Assembly (NCBI RefSeq): GCF_001673535.1
Contig: NZ_LZLY01000068.1
Coordinates: forward strand, 62,001 to 126,000
Origin: Mycobacterium sp. 1081908.1
GTDB lineage: Bacteria > Actinomycetota > Actinomycetes > Mycobacteriales > Mycobacteriaceae
Direction of reading: 5' to 3'
Length of the DNA stretch: 64,000 nucleotides
A model generated the notes under the pieces. It was not told where the DNA came from. It made no database searches and worked only from the letters and a program-made list of their open reading frames with translations. Shown here piece by piece: positions 18,819 through 28,086 of this stretch. Numbering within the stretch: position 1 is the first letter of the stretch; the number at the start of each line of letters is the position of its first letter. Both the position numbers and the translations under genes were made by a program.

Positions 18819-19966
18819 CGGGCGTTCGTCACCGATCGTGCCGCTTTCTCGGCCTCGTACACCCTCAGGTTGTGCTCCTCGGGCGTGCCGAACATGGAGC
18901 GGTACAAGGTGACCCGCCTCAGATACAGGTGCAGGTCGTGTTCCCACGTGACGCCGATGCCGCCGTGCATCTGCACGCAGGCCTGAACGATGCGGCCCGC
19001 CATCTCGCCGACGTATGACTTCGCGATGCTTGCCGACCAGCCCGCCTTGGGCGAGCGCGCCGCAACCTCGGCGACCGCCGCCGACGTGGTGGCACGACAC
19101 GCTTCCAGCCACAACTTCATGTCGGCGAAGCCGTGTTTGAGGACTTGGTAGGAGGCCAGCGGGCGGCCGAATGTATGCCTGTCCAGCGCCCATTGGACGG
19201 TGAGGTCGAACACCGTTTGCAGGATGCCGACCACCTCGGCGCACTGCAGCACCTGGGCGAGCTGACTCTGCCGCCCGATCATGGCGGCGGCCTCTGCTGG
19301 GCCGCCGACCGCGGCGGAAGGTTCCGCGACCACGCCGTCGAAATCCACCCTGGCGTATTGCTTGACCAAATCGACCGACTGCTGCGCCGCGATCCGAACG
19401 CCCGGCGCGTCCGTTGGCACCAGAAACTGGCGGATGCCGTCGTCGCACCGCGCCACCACCAGCAGCACCCCACTTTGGGCGCCGGCCTCGACGCGGTCCT
19501 TGGCGCCGTCGATGCGGAAGCCGGCCTCGGTCCGGGTGGCCGTCACCGACGGATCCAGCGGCGCCCAGCCCCTGCCCGGCTCGCAAACCGCCCACGACGC
19601 CACGGTTTCGCCGGACATCAGCGATTCGATGGTCTCGGCGTGCGGGTGCGGATCCGGGCACTCGGCGAGTGCCGCGAGCACGACGCTGACCGGATACAGC
19701 GGCCCGGGCGCCACCGTCTTGCCGAGTTGCTCGGCGACCATGGCCAGATCCACGACGCCGCTGCCCGAGACGCTGCCGCCGCCCGACTCCTCCGGAACGA
19801 GGAGGGCCGTCCACCCGAGTTCCGCGGCGCGCCGCCACCACGCCGGGTCGAAGGACAGTCCCGCGGCGTGCAGTTCGCGGACGCGGCTCAGCGGCGCTTC
19901 TTTTTGCAGAAATGCCTGGGTTGTGGAAGCGAAGAGTATCTTTTCGGGAGAGTCGACAGCGGTCAT
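18815..19966 (-). CDS. Acyl-CoA dehydrogenase, partner (beta-like) subunit
   Basis: A 383-aa dehydrogenase-fold protein with LGWTALLVPEESGGG, RHTFGRPLASYQVLKHGFAD and QMHGGIGVTWEHDLHLYLRR. It is the first gene of a two-gene operon and overlaps the next start by 4 nt, typical of heteromeric FadE pairs. It is divergent from the Mce-associated-type membrane protein at 20121. The intergenic region of 154 bp contains CGGTA-N5-TACCG at 20067-20081, a short inverted repeat of unknown use. Confidence 0.9.
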   Translation of the reverse strand: MTAVDSPEKILFASTTQAFLQKEAPLSRVRELHAAGLSFDPAWWRRAAELGWTALLVPEESGGGSVSGSGVVDLAMVAEQLGKTVAPGPLYPVSVVLAALAECPDPHPHAETIESLMSGETVASWAVCEPGRGWAPLDPSVTATRTEAGFRIDGAKDRVEAGAQSGVLLVVARCDDGIRQFLVPTDAPGVRIAAQQSVDLVKQYARVDFDGVVAEPSAAVGGPAEAAAMIGRQSQLAQVLQCAEVVGILQTVFDLTVQWALDRHTFGRPLASYQVLKHGFADMKLWLEACRATTSAAVAEVAARSPKAGWSASIAKSYVGEMAGRIVQACVQMHGGIGVTWEHDLHLYLRRVTLYRSMFGTPEEHNLRVYEAEKAARSVTNAR

Positions 19967-20120
19967 GATGCCGGAAGATTCGAGAGGAAGTGTGGGTGGT
20001 TGATCATCCGCCTGGTCGGTTCTCGTCGGAGTTCGCTGGGGATTCTGATGTTAGCAATGAGCAGTACGGTAAGAGATACCGGAGTCCAATCGATAATGAC
20101 CATGACGAGCGGTAATCGCG

Positions 20121-20915
20121 GTGGCTGAGGCGAACGAAACGCCCGATCATTCGACCGCATCGGAGGCCGACGCGCAGGCGTTGCTCGAAGAGGCCGAGGC
20201 GGAGGCCGCCGCGGCCGAAGCGCTGGCCGCCGCGGCCCGCGCCCGCGCCCGCGCCGCCCGGCTGCGCCGCGAGGCCCTCGGGCTGCCGGACCCCGACGAC
20301 TACGACGACGCGGATGAGGATTACGCCGAGGACGAGGACCAGGGCGACTACGAGGACGACGAAGAAGACGACGAGGGCTGGTACGAGGACGACTACGACG
20401 AGCCGGTAACCGAGCAAGCCGGATGGCGACGACGGATGCCGATGCTCGCCGCGATTGCCGCCGTCATCGCCATCATCGCTTTTGCCGCATCCAGCGCATA
20501 CATGGTGCTGCAACATCGCGAAAACACCAGGCACGAACAGCGGGAAGCGGCGTTCGTCGCCGGGGCCAAACAGGGCGTCCTCAACATGATCTCGCTGGAC
20601 TTCAACAAGGCCAAAGCCGATGTCCAACGGGTGATCGACGGGTCCACCGGCGAATTCCAGGCCGATTTCCAGCAGCGGGCCAACGACTTCATATCGGTGG
20701 TCATCCAGTCGAAGGCGGTGACGGAGGGAACGGTGCACGCCGCCGCGCTCGAGTCCATCAACGGCAACTCTGCGGTGGTATTGGTTTCGGCGACATCGCA
20801 AGTCACCAATTCCCCGCCGGGTAAAGACGAACCACCGCGAATGTGGCGCCTCAGGGTGACGGTCTCCGACGTCGGCGGGAAGTACAAGATGTCGAAAGTC
20901 GAGTACATACCGTGA
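20121..20915 (+). CDS. Mce-associated-type membrane protein (Rv1363c-like)
   Basis: A 264-aa protein with an Ala/Arg-rich coiled-coil-like N terminus (about residues 18-55), then a strongly acidic Asp/Glu/Tyr stretch (about 57-95), one transmembrane helix ([20 protein letters not shown], about 107-127) and an extracytoplasmic domain with [21 protein letters not shown]. This layout fits Mce-associated or VirB8-like proteins and matches M. tuberculosis Rv1363c in size and place next to an Rv1362c-like gene. GTG 20121 is the start. The C-terminal domain probably acts outside the membrane; its role is unknown. Confidence 0.85.
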   Translation: MAEANETPDHSTASEADAQALLEEAEAEAAAAEALAAAARARARAARLRREALGLPDPDDYDDADEDYAEDEDQGDYEDDEEDDEGWYEDDYDEPVTEQAGWRRRMPMLAAIAAVIAIIAFAASSAYMVLQHRENTRHEQREAAFVAGAKQGVLNMISLDFNKAKADVQRVIDGSTGEFQADFQQRANDFISVVIQSKAVTEGTVHAAALESINGNSAVVLVSATSQVTNSPPGKDEPPRMWRLRVTVSDVGGKYKMSKVEYIP

Positions 20916-21589
20916 CCGAAGACGTGCGCGACATCGATTCGGCCGGACCGGAACCCACCGAACCGGTCGAAGACGACGACTCCGTGACCGAGGAGCCCAC
21001 CGACGACGCCGAGGAGCCGACCGACGAAGCCGAGGAGCCAACACACGACGTCGAGTCCGACTCCCCCGAGCCGATCGAACGCCGGCGCCGTTCCCTGTCG
21101 CCCAGGGCGCGCAAGGTCATCGCGGCGGTTTTGGTTGTCCTGCTGGTGATCTCGGGCGTCGTGGCGACGTGGCTGTACTTCGAGTGGTACCGGCCTGACC
21201 AACAGACCGATGCAGGAGCCGCCCGGGCCGTGGTCAACGCGGCCTCGGACGGAACGACCGCAGTGCTGTCCTATTCGTCCGACTCGCTCGACCAGGACTT
21301 CGCCAGCGCCAAGTCACACCTCGGCGGGGATTTCCTGTCGTACTTCGACCAATTCAGTCAGCAGACGGTGGCCCCGATGGCGAGACAGAAATCGATGAAA
21401 ACCAAGGCCAAGGTCACTGGCGCCGCGGTCTCGGAATTTCAGCCCGATTCGGCCGCCGTCCTGGTCTTCGTCGATCAGGTCACCACGACCAAGGACAGCG
21501 CCCAACCTTCCGTGGCCGTCAGCAGCATCCTGGTGCGCATGTCCCGGATCAACGGGAAATGGCTGATCACCAAGTTCACACCGGTCTAG
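20912..21589 (+). CDS. Mce-associated-type membrane protein (Rv1362c-like)
   Basis: A 225-aa paralogue of the preceding protein. It has an acidic N terminus with Glu-Glu-Pro-Thr repeats (about residues 20-50), a basic patch [12 protein letters not shown], one transmembrane helix ([20 protein letters not shown]) and an outer domain ending [16 protein letters not shown] 20912 overlaps the upstream stop as GTGA, so the two are co-translated and may form a complex. Size and order match M. tuberculosis Rv1362c from memory. Confidence 0.85.
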   Translation: MTEDVRDIDSAGPEPTEPVEDDDSVTEEPTDDAEEPTDEAEEPTHDVESDSPEPIERRRRSLSPRARKVIAAVLVVLLVISGVVATWLYFEWYRPDQQTDAGAARAVVNAASDGTTAVLSYSSDSLDQDFASAKSHLGGDFLSYFDQFSQQTVAPMARQKSMKTKAKVTGAAVSEFQPDSAAVLVFVDQVTTTKDSAQPSVAVSSILVRMSRINGKWLITKFTPV

Positions 21590-21598
21590 ACGCACCGG

Positions 21599-22558
21599 CT
21601 ACATGGCGAAGACGCGGCGCAGCGACTGGGCGTGCAGCGCCCGGTTCTCCTCGGAGACAATCCAATCGGGAACCAGAGAATCGAAGCCGTTGAATGTTGC
21701 TGCGATGACGTGCAATTCGGTGTGGACGTAGGCATGCAGTAGCCGATTGGCATAGTCGATGGCTTCGTCACGGCACGGGTCGATCTCGGAGCAGCTGACA
21801 AACGTGGGCGGCAGCCCCTCGAGGTTGGCCCGATGCGCGGGGACGTGTTGACCGTTCGCGGTCGCGTGGCCGAGGTAGTGGCTCCAGGCCCGGCTGACGG
21901 CCGGACCGTTGAGGCCCGGCGTGCGCTGGAACTCTCGTCGCGACGGGGTGGCATCGGAATCGAGCATCGGCTGATGCAGGATCTGCACCAGCACCGGCGG
22001 CCCTTCCTGGTCGAACATGCGCTGGGTCAGGCTCGCGACCAGCGCCGCACCCGCGTCCCGGCCCATCACCGCGATGCGGGTGGGGTCCACGTCCAGGTCG
22101 GCGCAGTTGTCGACGGCGTGGCGGAAGGCCGCGTCCACGTCGTCCAGCGCGGCCGGACAGGGATTTTCGGGTGCGAGCCGGTAGTCGACCGAGACCACAA
22201 GACACTCGGCATCACGGGCCAGCTCGACGCAATGCGCGTGATCGGTGTCCAGGTTTCCGGTCACGAAGCCACCGCCGTGGGCGTATATCACCAGGGGCAC
22301 CCGGGATCCCGCGGCCCCGCGGTACAAACGAATACCCAGCGGTTGGCCGTCCGGGCCGGCGATGGATCGCGACTCCACGGCGACACCGCTGGTTTCGGCG
22401 ACCGCGGCCCGCTCGGCGGCCCGGGCGTTGGCCGCATTCCGCTCGGCGGCCAGCGTCTCGGCGCGGAACTCGACGACGCCCAGCCCGGTTGCCGCCTCGC
22501 GCAGCGCCGGATCGATCCGGTTAAGGCCTTGCGGCCGCGTCATGTTGGTCTGCGTCAT
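21599..22558 (-). CDS. Alpha/beta-hydrolase (HSL/LipH family) lacking catalytic Ser and His
   Basis: About 319 aa with the hormone-sensitive-lipase-type fold: YAHGGGFVTGNLDTD is the oxyanion HGGG motif and SEIDPCRDEAI carries the acidic residue. However, the nucleophile motif expected as G-D-S-A-G reads Gly-Arg-Asp168-Ala-Gly, and the expected His-Gly-Phe reads Asn290-Gly-Phe. Both catalytic residues are therefore replaced and ordinary esterase activity is unlikely. It may be a binding protein or have a new chemistry. ATG 22558 is used; TTG 22567, overlapping the upstream stop as TTGA, is an equally possible start. Confidence 0.85.
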   Translation of the reverse strand: MTQTNMTRPQGLNRIDPALREAATGLGVVEFRAETLAAERNAANARAAERAAVAETSGVAVESRSIAGPDGQPLGIRLYRGAAGSRVPLVIYAHGGGFVTGNLDTDHAHCVELARDAECLVVSVDYRLAPENPCPAALDDVDAAFRHAVDNCADLDVDPTRIAVMGRDAGAALVASLTQRMFDQEGPPVLVQILHQPMLDSDATPSRREFQRTPGLNGPAVSRAWSHYLGHATANGQHVPAHRANLEGLPPTFVSCSEIDPCRDEAIDYANRLLHAYVHTELHVIAATFNGFDSLVPDWIVSEENRALHAQSLRRVFAM

Positions 22559-22563
22559 ACCCC

Positions 22564-22992
22564 TCAACTTCCGTCCGGGAAACCATCTTCAAGGTAGACC
22601 TGCGATTCCATGTGGTGGAAGATGCGGTACCTATCACCGCGAAAAGTCAGCAACCACGTGATCCAGCTGGTTCCGGTGCGCGCAACGTCGGATTCTTGCC
22701 CGGTGAAGCTCCACCGGCTCAGCAAAACGCAACGAGCCACGCCGCCGGCCAACGCCTCGGCGGACCACAACTGCGACGACACCGAGGCCCGCTTCAGGCG
22801 ACCGCCGATCCTGGCCCAGTGCCGATCGAGCTCGTCGGCGCCGACCAGTGGCATCGCGTATTCGTCACCGATGTAGATCGGCCGCGGGTCCTGACGCTCC
22901 CACAGGTCGGCGACGGCGGCGAAATCCAGCGCGGACCACTTCTCGTCGTATTCGCCGATCAGAGAGGCCAGTTTGGCGGCCAGATCGGCCAC
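22564..22992 (-). CDS. SnoaL-like / NTF2-fold protein
   Basis: A 142-aa protein with the SnoaL-like pattern: an N-terminal helix (LIGEYDEKWSALDFAAVADL), IYIGDEYAMPLVGADELDRHW and a C-terminal beta sheet (SWITWLLTFRGDRYRIFHH). Members are cyclases, isomerases, dehydratases or ligand-binding proteins. GTG 22992 lies 4 nt after the amidohydrolase stop, within the operon running from 25577 down to 21599. The specific reaction is not known. Confidence 0.78.
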   Translation of the reverse strand: MADLAAKLASLIGEYDEKWSALDFAAVADLWERQDPRPIYIGDEYAMPLVGADELDRHWARIGGRLKRASVSSQLWSAEALAGGVARCVLLSRWSFTGQESDVARTGTSWITWLLTFRGDRYRIFHHMESQVYLEDGFPDGS

Positions 22993-22996
22993 CGCG

Positions 22997-24145
22997 TCAC
23001 CGTTCTCCGGGAAGCGCCTTCACGGTCGCCGGTAGCCCGTAGAGAGCCGTCGCGTTGCCGCGCATGATTCGCTCCCGTTGGTCGGCGGGGAATCGGTTGA
23101 TCGCATAGGTCGGCGCGTCGTAACTCCAGTGCGGATAGTCCGTCGAGAACATCAGGTTGTCGCCGAGGTCCATCATCTCCAGGTACTCGCGGAACTGAAC
23201 GGTGTCGACGTCTTCCAGCGGCTGCGTGGTGAACCGGACGTGTTCGCGCACATACTCCGACGGGCGGCGACGCACGTGGGGCAGGTCGCCGCGGCGTGCC
23301 TCCCAGATCCGGTCCATCCGCGACATCACCGGCATCGCCCAGGTGAAGCCGCCTTCGACGAAGACCACCCGCAGGTCCGGGTGACGATCGAACGCGCCGT
23401 CAAACACCAGGCTCATCAGGTGCGAGACGTACAGCAACGGCCAGGAGGCGAAGAAGTCGTGCCAGTGTGCGGGGTTGCCCACCGGGTACAGCGGTATCAA
23501 TTCGAAGGGCGTCTGTCCCATCAAATGGGTGGCGACGGGGAAGCCGTTGCGTGCGGCCGCGTCGTAGAGCGGGTCGAAATGCGGGTTGCCGAAAGGGATT
23601 CCGCGGGTTTGCGGAGTCATCAACACCTGGGCCATGTACGGATGTCCCGCCCACCGTTCCACTTCGCGGGCGGCCCGCTCCGGGGTCTGTGCGCTCACGC
23701 TGATCGACCCGCGCCAGCGGCCGTGCCAGTTGTACTTGTCCAGCCAGACGTCGGCGAGCCAGTCGTTGTACGTCGACTTGAGCACGTGTTCGGCCTGCGG
23801 CAGTTGCGCGTCGCACATCGGCTCCAGCGTCGCGATGCTGACCCCGGCGTCGAGAAGCAACTGCTTGGCGGCGAAATCCGGATCGCTGCCGGCGACCCCG
23901 CCGGTGGGCGGGGCGGCGTCGAGGCGCAGCGACATCGTCTTGTACGAATCGGGGGTGTCGTAGAAATGCGGGACGGGGCTGACGGCGTTGCCCGTCGGCC
24001 AGATCTTGTCCACCCATTCGGCGGGCGCGTAGGACTTCAGCAGGTCGGCCGAGACCGGCAACGGGTGCACATCGGTGTCGACGATGGTGACCGCTATTTC
24101 GTCCTCTTGACCGGTTGGTGAGTCGAGTCGCTCGATCGTCGTCAT
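22997..24145 (-). CDS. Amidohydrolase-2 family protein
   Basis: A 382-aa PF04909-type TIM-barrel enzyme. VDTDVHPLPV is the N-terminal metal segment, FPVATHLMGQ and LMSLVFDGAFDRHPDLRVVF are mid-barrel landmarks, and FSTDYPHWSYD carries the conserved late Asp-x-Pro-His. The family hydrolyses or decarboxylates ring-derived acids. Its start shares one base with the stop of the upstream paralogue (TGATG), and the two proteins share YPHWS, so they probably act together, possibly as a heteromer. Confidence 0.88.
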   Translation of the reverse strand: MTTIERLDSPTGQEDEIAVTIVDTDVHPLPVSADLLKSYAPAEWVDKIWPTGNAVSPVPHFYDTPDSYKTMSLRLDAAPPTGGVAGSDPDFAAKQLLLDAGVSIATLEPMCDAQLPQAEHVLKSTYNDWLADVWLDKYNWHGRWRGSISVSAQTPERAAREVERWAGHPYMAQVLMTPQTRGIPFGNPHFDPLYDAAARNGFPVATHLMGQTPFELIPLYPVGNPAHWHDFFASWPLLYVSHLMSLVFDGAFDRHPDLRVVFVEGGFTWAMPVMSRMDRIWEARRGDLPHVRRRPSEYVREHVRFTTQPLEDVDTVQFREYLEMMDLGDNLMFSTDYPHWSYDAPTYAINRFPADQRERIMRGNATALYGLPATVKALPGER

Positions 24146-25182
24146 CAGACGCGCTCCTTCAGCCCGTAGAGCTCACTGGCGTTGCGCCACAACACCTTCT
24201 CGCGCTGGGGGGCATCCAGCCCCTCGGCGATCGCCTCCGGCGCCGACGTGGACCAGTGCGGGTAGCTGGATCCGTACATCAGCAGGTCGGACTTGCCGGT
24301 GAAGTCCATCCAGCGCTGCGCCGCGTCGGCGTCCGTCGGCCCGTCGAACGCCGAGGAGCAGAACCGGACGTGGCCGGGCAGGTATTCGCTGGGATAGCGG
24401 TCGACCCAGGGCGTCTGGTCGCGCATCGACAGCCAGAACGTGTCCAGCCGCCACATCAGCGGGGTGAGGATGTCGTAACCGCCGTCGGCGAAAACAAACT
24501 TCAGATCGGGGTGCCGGCCCAACACGCCCTCGATGACGAGCGTGGCCAGGTGCACGAAGTAGTTCAGCGGCATGAACGCCGCGTAACCGGGGTAGGTGTG
24601 CGCGTGCCCGGCGAAGGTGGGCGGGTGGTCGACGCCGTTGCCGCCGTTGATGTGCACCGCAACCGGCAGTCCGTGCGCGGCGGCGGCCTCCCAGATGGGC
24701 TCGAACATCGGTTTGCCGTACGGCTCGCGCGACTGCATGGGAACGCCGACCTGCACCAGCTTCGGGTGACCGGCGAGGCGCTCGATCTCGGCGACCGCGC
24801 CCCTGGGGTCCTCGGGGTTGACCCGGATGCTGCCCCGGAACCGGTCGGTGGGGTCGGGCTCCAGCCACCGCTCCAGCAGCCAGTCGTTGACCGCGGCGCA
24901 GATGCGGCTGTTGAGCAGGTAGTCGGCGATGTTGCCGCGGGTCAGCGGGTTGAGGATGGCGTAATCGACGCCCATGTCCTCGAACAGGTGCCGCGCCGTC
25001 GTCTCGGGATCCGATCCCGGGTAGTGCTCGCCGTAGAGATCCGCCCGGTAGTCGCCGCCGGGCGCCTGATACCACTGCTGCTCGACGTCGGGGATCGACC
25101 GCAGCTGGTGCGCGGGCGGCAAATAGCGGCGTATCTCGGCGTTGTAGCGGAAATGCGGCTGCACATTGGTGTCGATGATCAT
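24145..25182 (-). CDS. Amidohydrolase-2 family protein (paralogue of next gene)
   Basis: A 345-aa amidohydrolase. IDTNVQPHFRYNAEIRRYLP is the N-terminal segment, where many relatives have Asp-x-His, and LPVAVHINGG, LVIEGVLGRHPDLKFVFADG and YGSSYPHWSTS follow; the last has Ser in place of the usual Asp before Tyr-Pro-His, a possible change in metal or acid-base chemistry. Start ATG 25182 overlaps the Rieske gene stop as ATGA. Upstream frame extension is a shadow of the Rieske gene. Confidence 0.87.
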   Translation of the reverse strand: MIIDTNVQPHFRYNAEIRRYLPPAHQLRSIPDVEQQWYQAPGGDYRADLYGEHYPGSDPETTARHLFEDMGVDYAILNPLTRGNIADYLLNSRICAAVNDWLLERWLEPDPTDRFRGSIRVNPEDPRGAVAEIERLAGHPKLVQVGVPMQSREPYGKPMFEPIWEAAAAHGLPVAVHINGGNGVDHPPTFAGHAHTYPGYAAFMPLNYFVHLATLVIEGVLGRHPDLKFVFADGGYDILTPLMWRLDTFWLSMRDQTPWVDRYPSEYLPGHVRFCSSAFDGPTDADAAQRWMDFTGKSDLLMYGSSYPHWSTSAPEAIAEGLDAPQREKVLWRNASELYGLKERV

Positions 25183-25577
25183 GCGGTCAGGTACACCTCC
25201 CCGTCGGTGACATCCACCTGGTAGGTGCGGACACGCCGCCGCGGATCGGCGACGTTTTGACCGGTGGTGACGTCGAATTCCCAATTATGCCAAGGGCATC
25301 GAACGATCTGCCCGTCACGAGCCCGGCGCATCCCGTCCGGCGATTCGGGGGCCGATTCGTTGGTGCCGCCGATCAGGCCGAGGCATAGCGGCGCGCCCTC
25401 GTGTGAGCAGTAGTTGACGATCGCGTACAGCTGCCCGCGCACGTTGTAGACGCCCACGCCGAACTTTCCGACGTCGACCAGTTTCATCCCGCCGGGCGGC
25501 AGCTCGTCGAGCGAGCACACGAATCGCCGGTTGGGCACCTGGGAAATCACCGCCTTCTCGGTCAATACTGTGCGCAT
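25179..25577 (-). CDS. Rieske [2Fe-2S] ferredoxin-like protein
   Basis: A 132-aa stand-alone Rieske protein. Cys57-x-His59 and Cys94-Pro-Trp-His97 are the cluster ligands; the 34-residue distance between the pairs is longer than usual because of a hydrophilic insert around residues 70-88. It probably passes electrons to an oxygenase, perhaps the divergent P450 at 25685. ATG 25577 is used, though the frame is open to 25652. A 19-bp inverted repeat overlaps this start codon. Confidence 0.85.
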   Translation of the reverse strand: MRTVLTEKAVISQVPNRRFVCSLDELPPGGMKLVDVGKFGVGVYNVRGQLYAIVNYCSHEGAPLCLGLIGGTNESAPESPDGMRRARDGQIVRCPWHNWEFDVTTGQNVADPRRRVRTYQVDVTDGEVYLTA

Positions 25578-25584
25578 TACGGTA
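25566..25584. promoter_or_regulatory. 19-bp inverted repeat of the TACTGT-N7-ACNGTA family
   Basis: TACTGTGCGCATTACGGTA has half-sites TACTGT and ACGGTA (5 of 6 positions symmetric) with the same 19-bp spacing as the perfect palindrome at 47778. It overlaps the start codon of the Rieske gene and lies about 100 bp upstream of a P450 that is a close paralogue of the one beside the 47778 site. Operator function is inferred. Confidence 0.5.
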
Positions 25585-25611
25585 AAGGCCACAAGCCGTT
25601 GGGCTTCGTTG

Positions 25612-25624
25612 CTATTTATACTAT
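25612..25624. promoter_or_regulatory. Divergent promoter motif CTATTTATACTAT (Rieske operon / P450)
   Basis: This is the fourth copy of the shared motif (others at 340, 4365, 6843). Read on the minus strand it gives TATAAATAG, a -10 for the Rieske-amidohydrolase operon; on the plus strand TATACT or TACTAT is a -10 for the P450. GCTAT and ATAGC at 25611-25630 flank it as a short inverted repeat. Confidence 0.55.
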
Positions 25625-25684
25625 GATAGCGATATTCCCTCGCCAGACACATCCCGCCCCACCGGCTGCTCAGGAGGAGCGCGA

Positions 25685-26911
25685 ATGACGCTCAGCACGG
25701 ACCCGGACGGCCAGCCCGTCGCCCTCGACCTCACCGGTGAAACCAGCCCGTACCCGTTCTTCGAATACATGCGGCGCACCGATCCCGTCTGGCACGGCTC
25801 CCTGTCTGACCACTCCCAGATGCCGGAGGAATTGCGGCCGAAGGACGAGTGGGTCCTGTTCGGCTACGACGGCCTGTTCCAGGCGTTCCGCGACGACCGC
25901 GTCTTCACCTCGGCGAGCTACGACAAGACCATCGGGCTGGTGATGGGCCACACCATCCTGGCCATGGGCGGCAAGGAGCACCACGACCACCGCAGCCTGG
26001 TGGCCAAGGCCTTCCGGGCGACCGCGCTGGAACGTTGGGAGCCGTCGGTCATCGGCCCGGTGTGCGATCGACTGATCGACGAAATCAAAAACGACGGCCA
26101 CGCTGACCTGGTCAAGGCGCTGACGTTCGAATTTCCGACCCGGATCATCTCGGTGCTACTCGGGCTTCCCCCCGAGGATCTCGCCCTGTTCCGGCGGCTC
26201 TCGCTCGACCTGATCTCGATCCCGACCGACATCGAGGCAGGGCTGAACGCGGCGGCGGAGCTGCACGGCTACTTCCTCGAGCAGGTGGAGCAGCGGCGCC
26301 GCAAGACCACCGACGACATCATCGGCGACCTGGTCACCGCCGAGATCGACGGCGACAAGCTCACCGACGAGGCCATCATCGCGTTCCTGCGCCTACTGCT
26401 GCCGGCCGGCCTCGAGACGACCTATCGCTCGTCGGGCAACCTCTTGTACCTGCTGCTGACCCACCCCGAGCAGCTGGCGTTGGTCCAGCGGGACCGGTCA
26501 CTGATCCCGGCGGCGATCGAAGAGGGCCTGCGGGTGGAAACGCCGCTGACGATGGTCACGCGCACCACCACCGAGGAAATCGAAATCGGCGGCAAGACAA
26601 TCCCGGCCGAAGCGCAGATCGACATGTGCATGGGCTCGGCCAACCGCGACGAGAGCCGCTGGCCCGACCCCGACAGGTTCGACATCCACCGGCCGCGCCA
26701 CGCCCACATCGCGTTCGCGGCCGGCATTCACATGTGCCTCGGCATGCACCTGGCCCGGCTGGAGACCCGGGTCATGCTGAACAGCCTGTTCGACCGGGTC
26801 AAAGATCTGGCGTTGCTGCCCGACGACGGAACCGGCGAGGAGTCAAAGATCGTCGGGCTCACCTTCCGGTCGCCCAACAAGCTTCCCGTCACCTTCTCCC
26901 CGGCCGCATGA
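25685..26911 (+). CDS. Cytochrome P450 (paralogue of 47847-49043)
   Basis: A 408-aa P450 that probably hydroxylates a catabolic intermediate. The I-helix reads LLPAGLETTYRSSG (about residue 240), with Glu where most P450s have Asp; EEGLR contains the ExxR; the haem loop is FAAGIHMCLGMHLAR with Cys near residue 351. It is highly similar along its length to the P450 at 47847, including SYDKTIGL/PYDKTIGL, FEFPTR and DDIIGDLVTAEIDG/EDIIGDLVTAEIDG. AGGAGG precedes ATG 25685. The alcohol dehydrogenase that follows overlaps it by 4 nt and could oxidise the alcohol it makes. Confidence 0.94.
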   Translation: MTLSTDPDGQPVALDLTGETSPYPFFEYMRRTDPVWHGSLSDHSQMPEELRPKDEWVLFGYDGLFQAFRDDRVFTSASYDKTIGLVMGHTILAMGGKEHHDHRSLVAKAFRATALERWEPSVIGPVCDRLIDEIKNDGHADLVKALTFEFPTRIISVLLGLPPEDLALFRRLSLDLISIPTDIEAGLNAAAELHGYFLEQVEQRRRKTTDDIIGDLVTAEIDGDKLTDEAIIAFLRLLLPAGLETTYRSSGNLLYLLLTHPEQLALVQRDRSLIPAAIEEGLRVETPLTMVTRTTTEEIEIGGKTIPAEAQIDMCMGSANRDESRWPDPDRFDIHRPRHAHIAFAAGIHMCLGMHLARLETRVMLNSLFDRVKDLALLPDDGTGEESKIVGLTFRSPNKLPVTFSPAA

Positions 26912-28065
26912 GAAGCCGCGCGGCGATCCTGCACGACGTCGGCGGCCCGTGGTCCGTCGAGGAATTCGAATTGGACCCGCCGCGCGCCGGCGAAGTCCTC
27001 GTCCAGCTGGCCGCCGCCGGGTTGTGCCACTCCGACGACCACATACTCAAGGGCGATATGTCGGCGCCGAACGAGGTGATGAAAGCCCTCGGCCTGCCGA
27101 CCATGTTCCCGATGATCGGTGGCCATGAGGGGTCGGGCATCGTACGCGAAGTCGGCGAGGGCGTAACCGATTTCGAGCCGGGCGACCACGTGGTGATGTC
27201 GTTCGTCGCGGTGTGCGGCCAGTGCCGCTGGTGCGCGACCGGTGTCGAGTACCTCTGCGACGTCGGCATCGGCACCATGGTCCCGGGGATGCCGACCGAC
27301 GGCACCTTTCGCCACCACACCGCCGACGGCCGAAACCTGGGCCACATCGCCAAGGTCGGCGCGTTCGCGCAACACACTGTGGTGTCGACGAATTCGCTGG
27401 TGAAGATCGAGCCGCACCTGCCGCTGGCGCCGAGCGCGCTGCTGTCGTGCGCCATCCCGACCGGGTACGGTTCCGTCGCGAACCGCTCCAACATGCGCGC
27501 GGGCGACACCGTCGTCGTGATCGGCGTCGGCGGCATCGGAACCGGCGCGATCCAGGGCGCCCGGATCAACGGCGCCGCGCAGATCGTCGCGGTGGATCCC
27601 GTTGAGTTCAAACAGAAATCGGCGCTGCAGTTCGGCGCGACGCACAGCGCCGCAACGGTTGCCGAGGCGCTCGACCTGGTGCGCGGCCTGACGTACGGCG
27701 TGATGGCCGACGCGGTGGTGGTCTCGCCGTCCCTGATCACCCCGGAGGACGTGCGCGACGCGGTGCAGCTCACCCGCAAGGGCGGGACCTGTGTGCTCAC
27801 CGGCATGACCTCGCAACTGACCCGGTCGGTCAAGATCGACCTGCAGGACTTCATCCTGATGAACAAGACGCTGGCGGGCACCATATTCGGGTCGTGCAAC
27901 CCCAAGGCCGACGTCGCCAGGCTGTCCAGGCTCTACGAGACCGGGCAGCTGCAGCTCGACGAGATGATCACCCGGCGCTATCGCCTCGACGACATCAACG
28001 ACGCCTACGACGACCTGCTCAACGGCAAGATCGTGCGGGGCATCATCGATTACGGGATCGGTTAG
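26908..28065 (+). CDS. NDMA-type zinc alcohol dehydrogenase
   Basis: A 385-aa medium-chain alcohol dehydrogenase of the kind that keeps its nicotinamide tightly bound and needs an external acceptor such as mycofactocin. LCHSDDH and GGHEGSG hold catalytic Zn ligands, CGQCRWCATGVEYLC holds four structural-Zn Cys, and VIGVGGIGTGAIQGARI is the NAD fold. It starts at ATG 26908 in an ATGA overlap with the P450, implying sequential hydroxylation and alcohol oxidation. The family assignment rests on overall pattern, so an ordinary NAD-dependent enzyme is possible. Confidence 0.9.
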   Translation: MRSRAAILHDVGGPWSVEEFELDPPRAGEVLVQLAAAGLCHSDDHILKGDMSAPNEVMKALGLPTMFPMIGGHEGSGIVREVGEGVTDFEPGDHVVMSFVAVCGQCRWCATGVEYLCDVGIGTMVPGMPTDGTFRHHTADGRNLGHIAKVGAFAQHTVVSTNSLVKIEPHLPLAPSALLSCAIPTGYGSVANRSNMRAGDTVVVIGVGGIGTGAIQGARINGAAQIVAVDPVEFKQKSALQFGATHSAATVAEALDLVRGLTYGVMADAVVVSPSLITPEDVRDAVQLTRKGGTCVLTGMTSQLTRSVKIDLQDFILMNKTLAGTIFGSCNPKADVARLSRLYETGQLQLDEMITRRYRLDDINDAYDDLLNGKIVRGIIDYGIG

Positions 28066-28086
28066 ATCCCGGACGGCGCCGACCTC

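Noticed and set aside
20225..20275. Low-complexity GCCCGC-type repeat
   Set aside because: It encodes the Ala/Arg-rich N-terminal segment of the Rv1363c-like protein and is explained by codon composition.
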